A DNA stretch of 64,000 nucleotides from Aquimarina algiphila (GCF_007489275.1 NZ_VLNR01000020.1:1-64000); one strand, 5' to 3'; counted from the stretch's first letter, positions 37,600 to 46,824 are shown. Program-made: numbers and translations. The notes: generated by a model not told the origin, from the sequence alone.

Positions 37600-40002
37600 T
37601 TATTCTGTACGTAAACTCTTTATTGGGTTTGTTCTAGCTGCTTTTATGGCATGAAAACTAACTGTCAATATTGCTATCGTTAAGGCTAAGCACCCTGCTA
37701 AGGCAAAAACCCACCAATTTACTTCAACTCTATAAGCATAAACATTAAGCCATTTATTCATCGCATACCATGAAAAAGGAGTAGCAATAAAAATTGCAAT
37801 ACCTACTAATTTGATAAAGTCTTTAGATAAAAGTGTTACTATACTTGTAACCTCAGCACCCAATACTTTTCGAACACCTATTTCTTTAGTTCTCTGCATA
37901 GCGCTATAAATTGCCAGGCCTAGTAGGCCTAAACAAGCTATTAGAATAGCTAGAAATGAAAATATGGTAAACAGTTTCTTAAACTTAAAATCGGCTTCAT
38001 ATTGTGTATTAAAAGAATCATCTAAAAAACTATATAAAAAAGGACGATGAGGAGCTAAGGCAGCCCATTTATTTTCTATATCCTTAATAGTTTTCTGAAG
38101 ATTTTGAGATTTTATTTGTAATGAGAAATATCTACTGCTACCAGGATCTAATCGCAATGTTAAAGGAGCGACTTTTTGGTGTAAGGATAAATAATTAAAA
38201 TCTTTTACCACACCTATGACTGTACCCTCTTTACCCCATTGTTCAAAACGTTTCCCGATAATTTCTGATGGATCTGCGTATCCAAAACTTTTAGCCGCCG
38301 CTTCATTAATAACCATTGAAGAAATAGTATCCGTAGCAAAGTCTCTAGAATAAGCTCTACCCGCAACTACTTCAATATCATAATGAGATATAAAATCAAT
38401 ATCTACTTCATATAAAAAAGGATCAAAGTTTTTCATTGGCCCTTCTTTTGTTTCTATATTGGTTCCTGCCGCTGGAAAATGACCCCCAGGAACTGTTCTT
38501 GAAGCTGAAACCGAACTAATATCGGGATGACTTAAAAATTCATTTTTAATGGTTTCTATATTATCACGTACTTGTCCATCCCAATTGAAATCGATGACCA
38601 ACTGTTGCTCTCTATCAAAACCCAAATTCTTGTTTAGCATATACTCCAATTGAGAGTATACTATTACAGTACTTGCTATTAAAGCGATAGAAAGGCTAAA
38701 TTGAAATACTACAAGCCCTTTTCTAAGGTTAATTCCACTTTTTGACGTGCTAAAAACCCCTTTCAGTACACTTGATGGTTTGAAATTAGATAATATAAAA
38801 GCAGGGTAACTTCCTGCTAATAATCCTGTGATCAATGCAGTTCCGAAATACAATGCAAGTGTAAAACCATTAAAAATTTCACTAATTAAAAATTGCTTTC
38901 CTGTTATGTTATTCATCCATGGAAGGCATACAATAACTAATGCAAAACCAATTATTGCAGATAAGAAAACCATAAGCAATGACTCTCCCAAAAACTGATA
39001 AATTAAGCCTTTTTTATCCGCTCCTATTACTTTTCTTACTCCAACCTCTTTTGCCCTTTCTAGCGAACGCGCAGTAGCTAGGTTCATAAAATTAATACAA
39101 GCAATGATAAGGATGAAAAAACCTATAATCACAAAAATGTAAATATTGGATAAATTACCTGTTACCCCTGGTTGTCGAGCAGCTTTAGAGCTTAAATAAG
39201 CATCTTTTAAAGGTTCAAATGAAAGGTCATAATAATATTCAGCATCTTCAGAAGGTCTGTTCTTTTTTAGAAAATCAGGCATCTTAGCTTGAAATGCTGC
39301 TTGGTCAAAGTTATCAGCCACTAAAAAATAAGTATAAAAATCAACGTATCCCCAAACATCAAAAATACCTGGTCTTGTTTGATAAAAGGAGCTCATTGAC
39401 ATAAGTACATCAAAAGAAAAATGTGAATTGGAAGGCACATCTTTCATTACACCAGTAACAGTGTATATACCATCATTAGCTCTACCTCCTACACCATCAA
39501 TACTTTTCCCCATTGGATCCTCATTACCAAAGTATTTTTTTGCTATGCTTTCAGTTAGCACTATAGAGTATGGTGCTTTCAAGGCTGTTTTTGGGTTTCC
39601 TGAAACTAAGGGCCAACTAAATACATCAAATACAGTTGGATCTACATAAAAACAATTCCCTTCCTGGAAAGAACGCTCATTATAATTTAATAAAACATCG
39701 GATCTTCCTGAAAATTGAACTTTTTCAACGACTTCTGAAAAATCGTTTTTTAAAGCGGGTCCCACTGGTGCATTCCCCCATATCCATCTATCTTCTAAAT
39801 TATCTTTACTACCATGGTGAACTATTCTGTATATATGATCCGCATTTTCATGATAACTATCATAAGAAAGTTCATTCCTTATAAACAACGTTATAAGCAA
39901 AAAACAAGTCATTCCTATAGCAAGACCACCAATATTTATAGCAGAATATCCCTTGTTTTTTAATAAATTTCTCCAGGCAATTTTCAAATAATTCTTAAAC
40001 AT
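37600..40002 (-). CDS. FtsX/MacB-type fused permease, copy 2
   Basis: An 800-residue permease starting MFKNYLKIAWRNLLKNKGYS, the family consensus. TM1 is at about 21-43. The first coupling motif is AKEVGVRKVIGAD after NFMNLATARS; the second is TKEIGVRKVLGAE. It ends NPIKSLRTE. The first periplasmic domain has GGRANDGIYTV, and the segment before TM2 reads AARQPGVTGN. The second has the SASRTVPGGHFPAAG turn that matches the position of the stop codon region in copy 14 a little downstream, supporting the reconstruction of that copy. Its start lies in a near-identical repeated spacer. Confidence 0.9.
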   Translation of the reverse strand: MFKNYLKIAWRNLLKNKGYSAINIGGLAIGMTCFLLITLFIRNELSYDSYHENADHIYRIVHHGSKDNLEDRWIWGNAPVGPALKNDFSEVVEKVQFSGRSDVLLNYNERSFQEGNCFYVDPTVFDVFSWPLVSGNPKTALKAPYSIVLTESIAKKYFGNEDPMGKSIDGVGGRANDGIYTVTGVMKDVPSNSHFSFDVLMSMSSFYQTRPGIFDVWGYVDFYTYFLVADNFDQAAFQAKMPDFLKKNRPSEDAEYYYDLSFEPLKDAYLSSKAARQPGVTGNLSNIYIFVIIGFFILIIACINFMNLATARSLERAKEVGVRKVIGADKKGLIYQFLGESLLMVFLSAIIGFALVIVCLPWMNNITGKQFLISEIFNGFTLALYFGTALITGLLAGSYPAFILSNFKPSSVLKGVFSTSKSGINLRKGLVVFQFSLSIALIASTVIVYSQLEYMLNKNLGFDREQQLVIDFNWDGQVRDNIETIKNEFLSHPDISSVSASRTVPGGHFPAAGTNIETKEGPMKNFDPFLYEVDIDFISHYDIEVVAGRAYSRDFATDTISSMVINEAAAKSFGYADPSEIIGKRFEQWGKEGTVIGVVKDFNYLSLHQKVAPLTLRLDPGSSRYFSLQIKSQNLQKTIKDIENKWAALAPHRPFLYSFLDDSFNTQYEADFKFKKLFTIFSFLAILIACLGLLGLAIYSAMQRTKEIGVRKVLGAEVTSIVTLLSKDFIKLVGIAIFIATPFSWYAMNKWLNVYAYRVEVNWWVFALAGCLALTIAILTVSFHAIKAARTNPIKSLRTE

Positions 40003-40054
40003 AACTGTTTGTTTTTTGATTGATTCTGAAACAAGTTCAGAACAAATTGGTGTA
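40003..40054. repeat. Array spacer, near-identical copy B
   Basis: Non-coding bases between permease copies 1 and 2, matching 37548-37599 at 50 of 52 positions. The hairpin is TTCTGAA (40024-40030), ACAAG, TTCAGAA (40036-40042). Confidence 0.75.
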
Positions 40055-42439
40055 TTATTCTGTTCGTAAACTTTTTATTGGATTAACGGTAGCTGCTTTT
40101 ATTGCCTGATAACTAATAGTAACCATGGTAATGGCAATAATTGCCCCTATGGCCAATACAAAGACCCACCAATCGATAGTGACTCTATATTTATAATTTT
40201 GAAGCCAGTTATTCATCGCATACCAAGCCAGTGGTGTAGCTACTATTCCTGCAATAAAGATTAGCTTTAAGAAATCTTGAGTGAACAACAATAAAATATC
40301 TCCAACTTTACCCCCAAGAACCTTTCTGATACCAATTTCTTTCCTACGTTGAGCAACGAAAAAAGAAATCAATCCGTACAGCCCTAAACAGCTAATAAAT
40401 ATGGCTAATCCAGAAAATAATTTTGACATAGATAAAAAGCGCTGTTCTTCTTCATATTGTCTTGCTACACGCTCATCCAGAAAATTAAATTCATATATAT
40501 ATTTAGAAAAGACTTCTTTCCAACGTTGTTCAATTCCAGTCAATGCCGCATCTGCATTTTGACTGTCTATTTTGATTGCTATTTCATTAAATGCATTTGA
40601 TTGAGGAGCTATAAAAACAGGACTAATTCCTTCATGAAAGTTTTGATCATGAAAATTCGCTATCACCCCTACTATTGAGGCTTTAATATCACCACCATTA
40701 AGTTCTATGTGTTTGCCTATAAGCTCTTCTGATGATGCGAGGCCTAATTTTTGCGCAACCATCTCATTCACCACTACTTCGGTGATAGAGTCACGAACAT
40801 AAAAATTACGACCTGCTATCAACTCAAGATTAAAAGTGTTTATATAATTTTCATCTGCTAATTTTGCAGAGATAGAAAATTCTTCATACTCAGCTTTGTT
40901 ATTATATCGAATACCTGTAATCCAGTTACTGTCTGTTCCTCCCGGACTTGTTAGGCAAGCTGAAGTATTTTTAACTCCAGAGATTTTCCCGATACGTTCT
41001 AGTAAACCATTTAACTTAATACGTTCTATATTTTCGGGGATATCTACCATAACAATGGCATCTTTATCAAATCCTAAATCTGCATTAATCGCGTAGCTAA
41101 TTTGTTTTCCTATAGTTACAGTAGCTACAATTAAAACAATAGAAATTGCAAATTGTACAGTTACCAAAACTTTACGGGTCATTTTACCTCCAGTATCCTT
41201 TTGAGTTAACTTTCCTTTAAGCGCTAATGTTGGAAGAATTCTGGCTAGTAAGATACCCGGATAACTTCCCGCAAAAAGAGAAACAAAAATCAATAACCCC
41301 AGTACAAAACCAATGACCTTAACATCGAGTAAGGATATTACAGAAAGGTTAAGTGTAAATAAGCCATTAAAAGATGGTAAAACAGCTATGACAATGATTA
41401 AACTAAAAATCAGTGCAAACAAACTGATAATAAATGTTTCTGAAATGAACTGCCAAAAAAGATGCTGTTTGAAACTGCCTAATACTTTTCTGATTCCGAT
41501 TTCCTTAGAACGAGTAAAAGCCTGAGCCGCAGAAATATTGATAAAGTTGATACAAGCTATTGTAATGATAAAAAATCCTATTAATGTAAAAATCCATAAT
41601 AGACTTACATTAACTCCTCCGTACTTATTATCAAAATGAATATCATCGAGTGATTGAAGTTTATATCGATGAACATTTTTACTGGTTGGACGATGCTTAT
41701 CAACTAATTGAATCAAGTTTTTCTCAATCTCGGCAATATTTTGATTTGGATGAAGTAAAGCAAAACACATCAAACTACTATTAATCCCTCCCCAAGATTC
41801 ACTATAAACAAAACGATCATAGTGTTTTAGAGTTTCGTAAGAGAGAAATATGTCTCCTTGAATCACGGTATTTTCTGGTAAATCTTTAAGTACTCCAATA
41901 ATCTGAATCGTTTCTTTGTTTCGAACTACTACTGTTTTTCCTAAAGGATTTTCATCACCGAACATTTTTTTTGAGAATCTTTCTGTAATGTATGCTGTAT
42001 TGGGTTGGTCTAAAGTTTGATCTCCTAGTTGTTCAAGCAATGGGAAATTTAATATTTCAAAAAAAACAGGTTCTGTAAAAGCAACATTCTCCTGAAAGCG
42101 TTGTGATGTTTTATTGCCTGTACCATTAATCTGCCAGCCTTCTCTAGTAAAAATTTTTGCTACTTTTTCTGCATAATCATAATCAGTCTTAAAACCTTTT
42201 GCAAACCCTGGTGGCACAGCTGCATCATAGCCAACCTCATCACGATGTTCTTCTGTTACTACCCTGTAAATTCGATCGGAATTGTTATGAAAATTATCGA
42301 ACTGTAAATGATGATTTACAAATAGAAAAATCAAAATAGCACAGCTAAATCCAAGAGATAATCCTAAAATGTTAATGCTGGCAAATACTTTTCGTTTTTT
42401 AAGATTTCTCCATGCTATTTTTAAATGATTTTTAAACAT
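40055..42439 (-). CDS. FtsX/MacB-type fused permease, copy 1 (first)
   Basis: A 794-residue permease, the first in transcription order after the head-GIN gene. It starts MFKNHLKIAWRNLKKRKVFA with TM1 at about 21-43. The first coupling region is NFINISAAQAFTRSKEIGIRKVLGSF; the second is RKEIGIRKVLGGK. It ends NPIKSLRTE. The second periplasmic domain includes ACLTSPGGTDSNW and VVNEMVAQKLGL. Distance to the head-GIN gene is 69 bases, containing another spacer hairpin. Family features are clear; as with the other copies the exported substrate is not visible from sequence. Confidence 0.9.
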   Translation of the reverse strand: MFKNHLKIAWRNLKKRKVFASINILGLSLGFSCAILIFLFVNHHLQFDNFHNNSDRIYRVVTEEHRDEVGYDAAVPPGFAKGFKTDYDYAEKVAKIFTREGWQINGTGNKTSQRFQENVAFTEPVFFEILNFPLLEQLGDQTLDQPNTAYITERFSKKMFGDENPLGKTVVVRNKETIQIIGVLKDLPENTVIQGDIFLSYETLKHYDRFVYSESWGGINSSLMCFALLHPNQNIAEIEKNLIQLVDKHRPTSKNVHRYKLQSLDDIHFDNKYGGVNVSLLWIFTLIGFFIITIACINFINISAAQAFTRSKEIGIRKVLGSFKQHLFWQFISETFIISLFALIFSLIIVIAVLPSFNGLFTLNLSVISLLDVKVIGFVLGLLIFVSLFAGSYPGILLARILPTLALKGKLTQKDTGGKMTRKVLVTVQFAISIVLIVATVTIGKQISYAINADLGFDKDAIVMVDIPENIERIKLNGLLERIGKISGVKNTSACLTSPGGTDSNWITGIRYNNKAEYEEFSISAKLADENYINTFNLELIAGRNFYVRDSITEVVVNEMVAQKLGLASSEELIGKHIELNGGDIKASIVGVIANFHDQNFHEGISPVFIAPQSNAFNEIAIKIDSQNADAALTGIEQRWKEVFSKYIYEFNFLDERVARQYEEEQRFLSMSKLFSGLAIFISCLGLYGLISFFVAQRRKEIGIRKVLGGKVGDILLLFTQDFLKLIFIAGIVATPLAWYAMNNWLQNYKYRVTIDWWVFVLAIGAIIAITMVTISYQAIKAATVNPIKSLRTE

Positions 42440-42471
42440 AACTGTTCGTTTTTTGATTTTCAGAATTTGAT

Positions 42472-42507
42472 TGATACTGAAACAAGTTCAGTAGGAGTTG
42501 ATGAATT
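42472..42507. repeat. Array spacer hairpin, unit upstream of permease copy 1
   Basis: TACTGAA (42475-42481), ACAAG, TTCAGTA (42487-42493), followed by GGAGTTGATGAATT. Same design as the other spacer units, located after the head-GIN gene. Confidence 0.65.
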
Positions 42508-42508
42508 C

Positions 42509-43261
42509 TTAGTTCATTTTTTGAATGGTTGCTTCTCCTAAAACTATTCCTTTATTAACTGTAGGGTTTCCGTTGTAGGCTACGGTTGTTTCTCCAAAAG
42601 CAGTAACTTTTAATCTATCAGACACATTTACTCTAAAATGACTTTCGCCATAGGCGGTAATCTTTGTATTTTCATTACTCATACCCAAAGTATTTATTTC
42701 TCCTTCGCCATAAACTGTATATTTCTGGTTATTTGCTACTCCTTCTTTAATCTCTAAATAGCTTTCTCCATAAATAGATACTTGTAATGAATTTAATTTT
42801 ACAGCATTCATTGTCATTTTACCTTCTCCGTACATTTTTAATCTAAAGTCATCTCTTTCTATTGGGCTTTCACATGTAATTATCTCTTCTCCACGAATCG
42901 AAAGCTCTTTAAGTTGAGTATATGTAACCGTAGCTGTTATCATGGTACCTTTATAAATAGGCACTTTTCTTTTCCATCCATTTTCTTTTATTGTAATGTG
43001 CTTAGTTGTCATTTTAGCATCATCCAAATAGATACGAAGTGTTCTTCCTATGACTTCTATATTGATTTTATCTTCTGGTAAACGAGCATTATCTATGGTA
43101 ACTTTTTCACTATTACCTTCTTTAAAATGTACTTGAATATGTGGACTAACAATTACATTATCAAAGTGATCTACACTAATTGTTTTTGATTGACTATATC
43201 CAGTCATCATAGAAATAACTGAAATTAGCAGGGCTGCGAGATATAAAGATATTTTTGCCAT
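42509..43261 (-). CDS. Head-GIN domain (DUF2807-like) exported protein
   Basis: A 250-residue protein with an N-terminal signal (about residues 1-23, ending MMTGYSQ), so it is periplasmic or surface-exposed. The rest is a repetitive beta-strand pattern with recurring GE motifs (IRGEEIITC, MYGEGKMTM, IYGESYLEI, VYGEGEINT, AYGESHFRV, AFGETTVAY, VLGEATIQK). That matches the single-stranded beta-helix-like DUF2807/head-GIN family, which is common in Bacteroidota and thought to be adhesin-like. No catalytic residues are expected. It lies between the ATPase and the first permease, in the same direction, so it is very likely co-transcribed. A role as envelope scaffold or as exported cargo is possible; neither is shown by the sequence. 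Confidence 0.8.
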   Translation of the reverse strand: MAKISLYLAALLISVISMMTGYSQSKTISVDHFDNVIVSPHIQVHFKEGNSEKVTIDNARLPEDKINIEVIGRTLRIYLDDAKMTTKHITIKENGWKRKVPIYKGTMITATVTYTQLKELSIRGEEIITCESPIERDDFRLKMYGEGKMTMNAVKLNSLQVSIYGESYLEIKEGVANNQKYTVYGEGEINTLGMSNENTKITAYGESHFRVNVSDRLKVTAFGETTVAYNGNPTVNKGIVLGEATIQKMN

Positions 43262-43293
43262 GAGTTTAATTTTTAAGTGTGTTTTACTATATA

Positions 43294-43989
43294 TTATGCG
43301 TTAACTTCGAACGGTTTATTTTGACTTTCTGTAACAATTTGCCCATCAAATAAATTAATCACTCGGTGAGCATAATGAGAATCTCTATCAGAGTGTGTTA
43401 CCATAACAATTGTGGTACCTTCCTGGTTGAGTTCTGTAAGCAGATTCATTACTTCGATTCCGTTTTTAGAATCCAAATTCCCTGTAGGTTCATCGGCTAA
43501 GATTAGTTTGGCATTTGTTACTACGGCTCTTGCAATAGCCACACGCTGTTGTTGTCCTCCTGATAGTTGCTGCGGAAAATGCTTCTCTCGATGTGCAATT
43601 TTCATTCGCTCAAGCACTTTTTTTACTTTTTGTTCGCGCTCGCTTTTTTTCATGTTGAGATAAATCAATGGAAGTTCTACATTTTCAAAAACCGTGAGTT
43701 CATCGATCAGATTAAAGCTCTGAAATACGAATCCCAGGTTTCCTTTTCTGATTTTGGTACGTTGATTTTCTTTTAAACCCCCTACTTCCTGATCGTTGAA
43801 GTAATAATACCCTTCATTTGGGTTATCCAACATCCCGATAATATTAAGTAAAGTAGATTTTCCACAACCCGATGGCCCCATAATAGCGACAAATTCTCCT
43901 CCTTCAACTTTTAGGTTTACACTATTTAAGGCAAGAGTTTCTACTTCTTCTGTTCTAAAACTCTTTTTTAAGTTTTCTATCTTAATCAT
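43294..43989 (-). CDS. ABC transporter ATPase, MacB/LolD type (first ATPase of locus)
   Basis: A 231-residue ATPase with all canonical motifs: Walker A GPSGCGKST (38-46), Q-loop Gln at 90, signature LSGGQQQRVAIARA (142-155), Walker B LILADE (162-167), D-loop NLDSK and H-loop His199. It belongs to the MacB/LolD/FtsE-like family, which drives FtsX-type permeases by mechanotransmission rather than by moving substrate through the membrane. It follows the adaptor gene by 12 bases and precedes the head-GIN gene. As the canonical ATPase of the locus it is the likely partner for many of the sixteen permeases; which ones cannot be read from sequence. Confidence 0.93.
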   Translation of the reverse strand: MIKIENLKKSFRTEEVETLALNSVNLKVEGGEFVAIMGPSGCGKSTLLNIIGMLDNPNEGYYYFNDQEVGGLKENQRTKIRKGNLGFVFQSFNLIDELTVFENVELPLIYLNMKKSEREQKVKKVLERMKIAHREKHFPQQLSGGQQQRVAIARAVVTNAKLILADEPTGNLDSKNGIEVMNLLTELNQEGTTIVMVTHSDRDSHYAHRVINLFDGQIVTESQNKPFEVNA

Positions 43990-44001
43990 TTTTTGATTGA
44001 T

Positions 44002-45252
44002 TTATTTTAATACTATTTTTTCAGCGTCACCAAAACTATCATAGTTAGATGTGATTACTTTTTCTCCTGCTTCTAATCCTTCGAGTAATTCATAATATCT
44101 CGAATTTTGTTTTCCGATTCTAATTGATCTTTTCCAGGCTACTTCTCCAGAAGCATCTACTACAAAAATCCATTGCCCCCCTGTACTCTGAAAAAAGCTT
44201 CCTTTGGGCAAAAGAAGGGCATCATTAGATGCTCCTAATTGTAGTTTGATATTATAGCTCTGTCCTGTTCGTATCGTCTCAGGTTTTTGATCTGCAAAAA
44301 CAAGATCAACTTTAAATTTTCCATTACGTACCTCTGGGTATACTTTTCTAAGACGTAGTTGATATTCTTTACCATTTCGATCCAAAACAGCCGTCAGGTC
44401 TCTTTTTACTCTATCAATATAATGCTCATCAATATCAGCTTCTATTTTGTAGTCTGTTAATACATTTATTTGCCCAATTCGTTCTCCTTGTCTGATATTT
44501 TGTCCAATTTCTGCATCTAAAAATCCTAATTGTCCATCAGCGGGAGCTCTTACATTTAAATGATCGATTCGTTCATACACCATCGATAGTGTTTTTTTCA
44601 TACGTGCCAAGTCACCATCTAATTCGCTAAGTGATGTATTGCGTAACACCTTATCTTGTTCTGTTTGGATTTTGATAATATCATATTGTTTCTGCGAAAG
44701 TTCATAATTCTCTTTTGATGTTAGATACTCTTCTCTAGAAATCAACTCATCCTCAAACAACGCTTTATTTTGTTCGTAGTTTCTTTTTAGTTTCTGTAAT
44801 TCATATTGCGAATTCACCAGGTCTTTACGACCTTCTACTTGTCTCGAGTCAAATGTAAGTTTGGTAGATCGCAAATCATTTTGTTTTAGAGCAAGATTGT
44901 TTTCACTAGCTAATATTTGCTCATAAAGTCCTCTATTCTCTAAAGTTAATATGATATCTCCTTTTTTGACCATCGCACCTTCTTCGATCATTTTTTCTGT
45001 TACTCGTCCCCCTTCATAAGCATCCATATAAATTGTACTTATTGGTGCTACCGATCCATTAATTGTAATATAATCATCAAATTTTCCGAAAGAAACTTCG
45101 GTAATCGATAACTTTTCTTTTTCTGTTCTAAAAGTTGCTGCTGAGTTACCAAATACCATTTTCCATCCTACAAAAAATAGAATTACACCAATAACAATAT
45201 ATCCATAATGTTTAGGTCTTAATCCTTTTTTCTTTTCAATCTTTATATCCAT
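44002..45252 (-). CDS. Periplasmic adaptor protein, HlyD/MacA type
   Basis: A 416-residue membrane fusion protein that would link an inner-membrane permease to the TolC-type channel. The N-terminal TM is at about 17-34. A first lipoyl-like half follows (about 62-105, with YEGGRVTEKMIEEGAMVKKG), then a long coiled-coil hairpin (about 110-230), the second lipoyl half (RAPADGQLGFLDAEIGQNI, about 234-252), a beta-barrel to about 345 and a membrane-proximal domain at the C-terminus. Length and domain order fit the family. It overlaps neither neighbour but is only 1 base from the TolC gene. It is the only adaptor in the window, so all permeases would have to share it if they work as tripartite pumps. 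Confidence 0.9.
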   Translation of the reverse strand: MDIKIEKKKGLRPKHYGYIVIGVILFFVGWKMVFGNSAATFRTEKEKLSITEVSFGKFDDYITINGSVAPISTIYMDAYEGGRVTEKMIEEGAMVKKGDIILTLENRGLYEQILASENNLALKQNDLRSTKLTFDSRQVEGRKDLVNSQYELQKLKRNYEQNKALFEDELISREEYLTSKENYELSQKQYDIIKIQTEQDKVLRNTSLSELDGDLARMKKTLSMVYERIDHLNVRAPADGQLGFLDAEIGQNIRQGERIGQINVLTDYKIEADIDEHYIDRVKRDLTAVLDRNGKEYQLRLRKVYPEVRNGKFKVDLVFADQKPETIRTGQSYNIKLQLGASNDALLLPKGSFFQSTGGQWIFVVDASGEVAWKRSIRIGKQNSRYYELLEGLEAGEKVITSNYDSFGDAEKIVLK

Positions 45253-45253
45253 T

Positions 45254-46615
45254 TTATTGTGTTCTATTTATGTTAAATACAGGTAATCCTTTATAAAAAT
45301 CTAAGGTACTTTCATTTACTTTTAAGCGCAATTGTACCTGTAAGTTTTCATTCTGCGAATTTGCCAATACATTTTTGGATTGGTTAAGTTCTATAGCGCT
45401 AATTAATCCTTTTTCATATCGTTTTTGTGCAATGTCAAAGGCTAATATTTGTGCTTTCATTCTTTGTGAACTCTGCTGATATTCTGTTTCTAAGGCAGTA
45501 CCCTCCTGAACAAGTTGCTGAATAAGTTGATATAGCTCCTGTTTCTGAATTTCAAAAGTATTTTCTGCACGCATTACAGCTACTTTTTGTTGTTTTACAC
45601 GTGAACGATTAGACCAACCATTACTAATAGGTATCGTAATCGAGACACCAAAAAACTGCGCTGCATTATCTTTTATTTGAGTATTGAAAGGAATAACCTC
45701 TCCTGTATCGTCATTTATACCATTATCAACATATCTGGATCCATACCCCGCAAACAACGATAAAGAAGGATACAGATTTCCTCTTTCGACAGCCAACTGT
45801 CTTTTGGCTGCTTTTGCTCTTAGCTCCTGTGCTTTTATTATAGGAATAAAGCTCTCTGCTTTGGCAAAAATAGAATCCTTATCTTTTTGGAGATCAACCT
45901 CATTTTCATTGGTTTCTATAGTAGAGGACAAAATAGAAATGTCTGTAGTACCTTTTAGATTCATTTCCTGAATCAAGGACAGTTTTGCTGCTATAATATT
46001 ATTCTCGTTTTGAGTTACTAATAATTGATCTGCTAATAGTGCTGATTCTGCTTCATAGACATCAGCTTTTGCTTTTTGTCCTATCTCAACTTGTTTTTTT
46101 ACTAAGTCATAATTATTTTGTGAGACTTTTTCTTGTTCCTTAGAAATGGTTAACAAACCTTCCATAAACTGGATATCATAAAAAGCAGACATGACTCTAA
46201 ATGCTAACAAGTATTTTTGTTGAAGAGTCTCTTCATTAGTCGCACTATATAAAAGCTTTGTAGCCTTTATCGTATTTACTTTTTGAAACCCTCGAAACAA
46301 ATCAATTTGAGCATTTAATTGATATGCGTTTGAAACAAATTCGTTATTCTCAAAAATGTTAGTGTTAGGGTTTGGAGATCGACCAAAGTTTTTAATGTAA
46401 TCTGCACTCGCATTAATACTCGGCAACAAATTTCTTATCGACTGTCTATACGTTTCTTTATTCGCATCCTGATTGTATTTAAAATCGTTAAGCTGTAAAT
46501 TATGCTCTATTGCATACTTTACACAATCATCTAATGACCATAATTCTTGCGAATACATCGTATTTGATATTAAAATCAAGAGAAAATATAAGATTTTGTT
46601 TCTATAATTTATCAT
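45254..46615 (-). CDS. TolC-family outer membrane channel protein
   Basis: I use the start at 46615 because it gives a clear signal peptide (MINYRNKILYFLLILISNTM, then YSQ); an in-frame ATG at 46666 adds 17 residues that look non-coding. The mature protein begins ELWSLDDCVKYAIEHNLQLN, the typical outer-membrane efflux protein opening. It has two long helical repeats with alternating Gln/Ala/Lys-rich coiled coils and beta-strand segments such as SINASADYIKNFGRSPNP and LSLFAGYGSRY. The length of about 453 residues is normal. It is the first gene of the minus-strand export locus and probably forms its trimeric exit duct. Confidence 0.9.
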   Translation of the reverse strand: MINYRNKILYFLLILISNTMYSQELWSLDDCVKYAIEHNLQLNDFKYNQDANKETYRQSIRNLLPSINASADYIKNFGRSPNPNTNIFENNEFVSNAYQLNAQIDLFRGFQKVNTIKATKLLYSATNEETLQQKYLLAFRVMSAFYDIQFMEGLLTISKEQEKVSQNNYDLVKKQVEIGQKAKADVYEAESALLADQLLVTQNENNIIAAKLSLIQEMNLKGTTDISILSSTIETNENEVDLQKDKDSIFAKAESFIPIIKAQELRAKAAKRQLAVERGNLYPSLSLFAGYGSRYVDNGINDDTGEVIPFNTQIKDNAAQFFGVSITIPISNGWSNRSRVKQQKVAVMRAENTFEIQKQELYQLIQQLVQEGTALETEYQQSSQRMKAQILAFDIAQKRYEKGLISAIELNQSKNVLANSQNENLQVQLRLKVNESTLDFYKGLPVFNINRTQ

Positions 46616-46824
46616 GTATAAACACTTAAATAACTTTTTGATGCCAATCCTATATTCTAATCTCATGCCAAAAACACAAAAAGCTATAAATCAAATGATT
46701 ATGAATAAAAATACAATATTACTATTTTTAAAATGTAAAATTATTATACAAATAGTGTCTAATAATTTTACACCTTTGTCCAAGTCCTATTTCAAATTTG
46801 TAGTTTTACTTCGTTAAGTTAAAT
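46616..46824. promoter_or_regulatory. Divergent promoter region between export locus and its two-component system
   Basis: This 209-base AT-rich gap separates the minus-strand export locus from the + strand regulator genes and should hold both promoters. On the minus strand TTTGGCATGAGATTAGA (about 46656-46672) resembles the -24 half of a sigma-54 promoter (TGGCA) with a weak -12 half. The start would fall about 30-40 bases before the TolC-type gene. A second TTGGCAT lies at about 46641-46647. Because the neighbour is an NtrC-like activator, a sigma-54 promoter is expected, but the match is poor and the call is weak. No clear TAnnTTTG element was found. Confidence 0.35.

Noticed and set aside
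3222-42439. Reading the array as lipoprotein-release (Lol) genes only
   Set aside because: The ATPases are LolD-like, but the adaptor and TolC-type genes in the same unit fit a MacA-MacB-TolC exporter better.
46616-46666. Longer form of the TolC-type protein starting at 46666
   Set aside because: It would add 17 residues before a normal signal peptide and overlap the sigma-54-like element.
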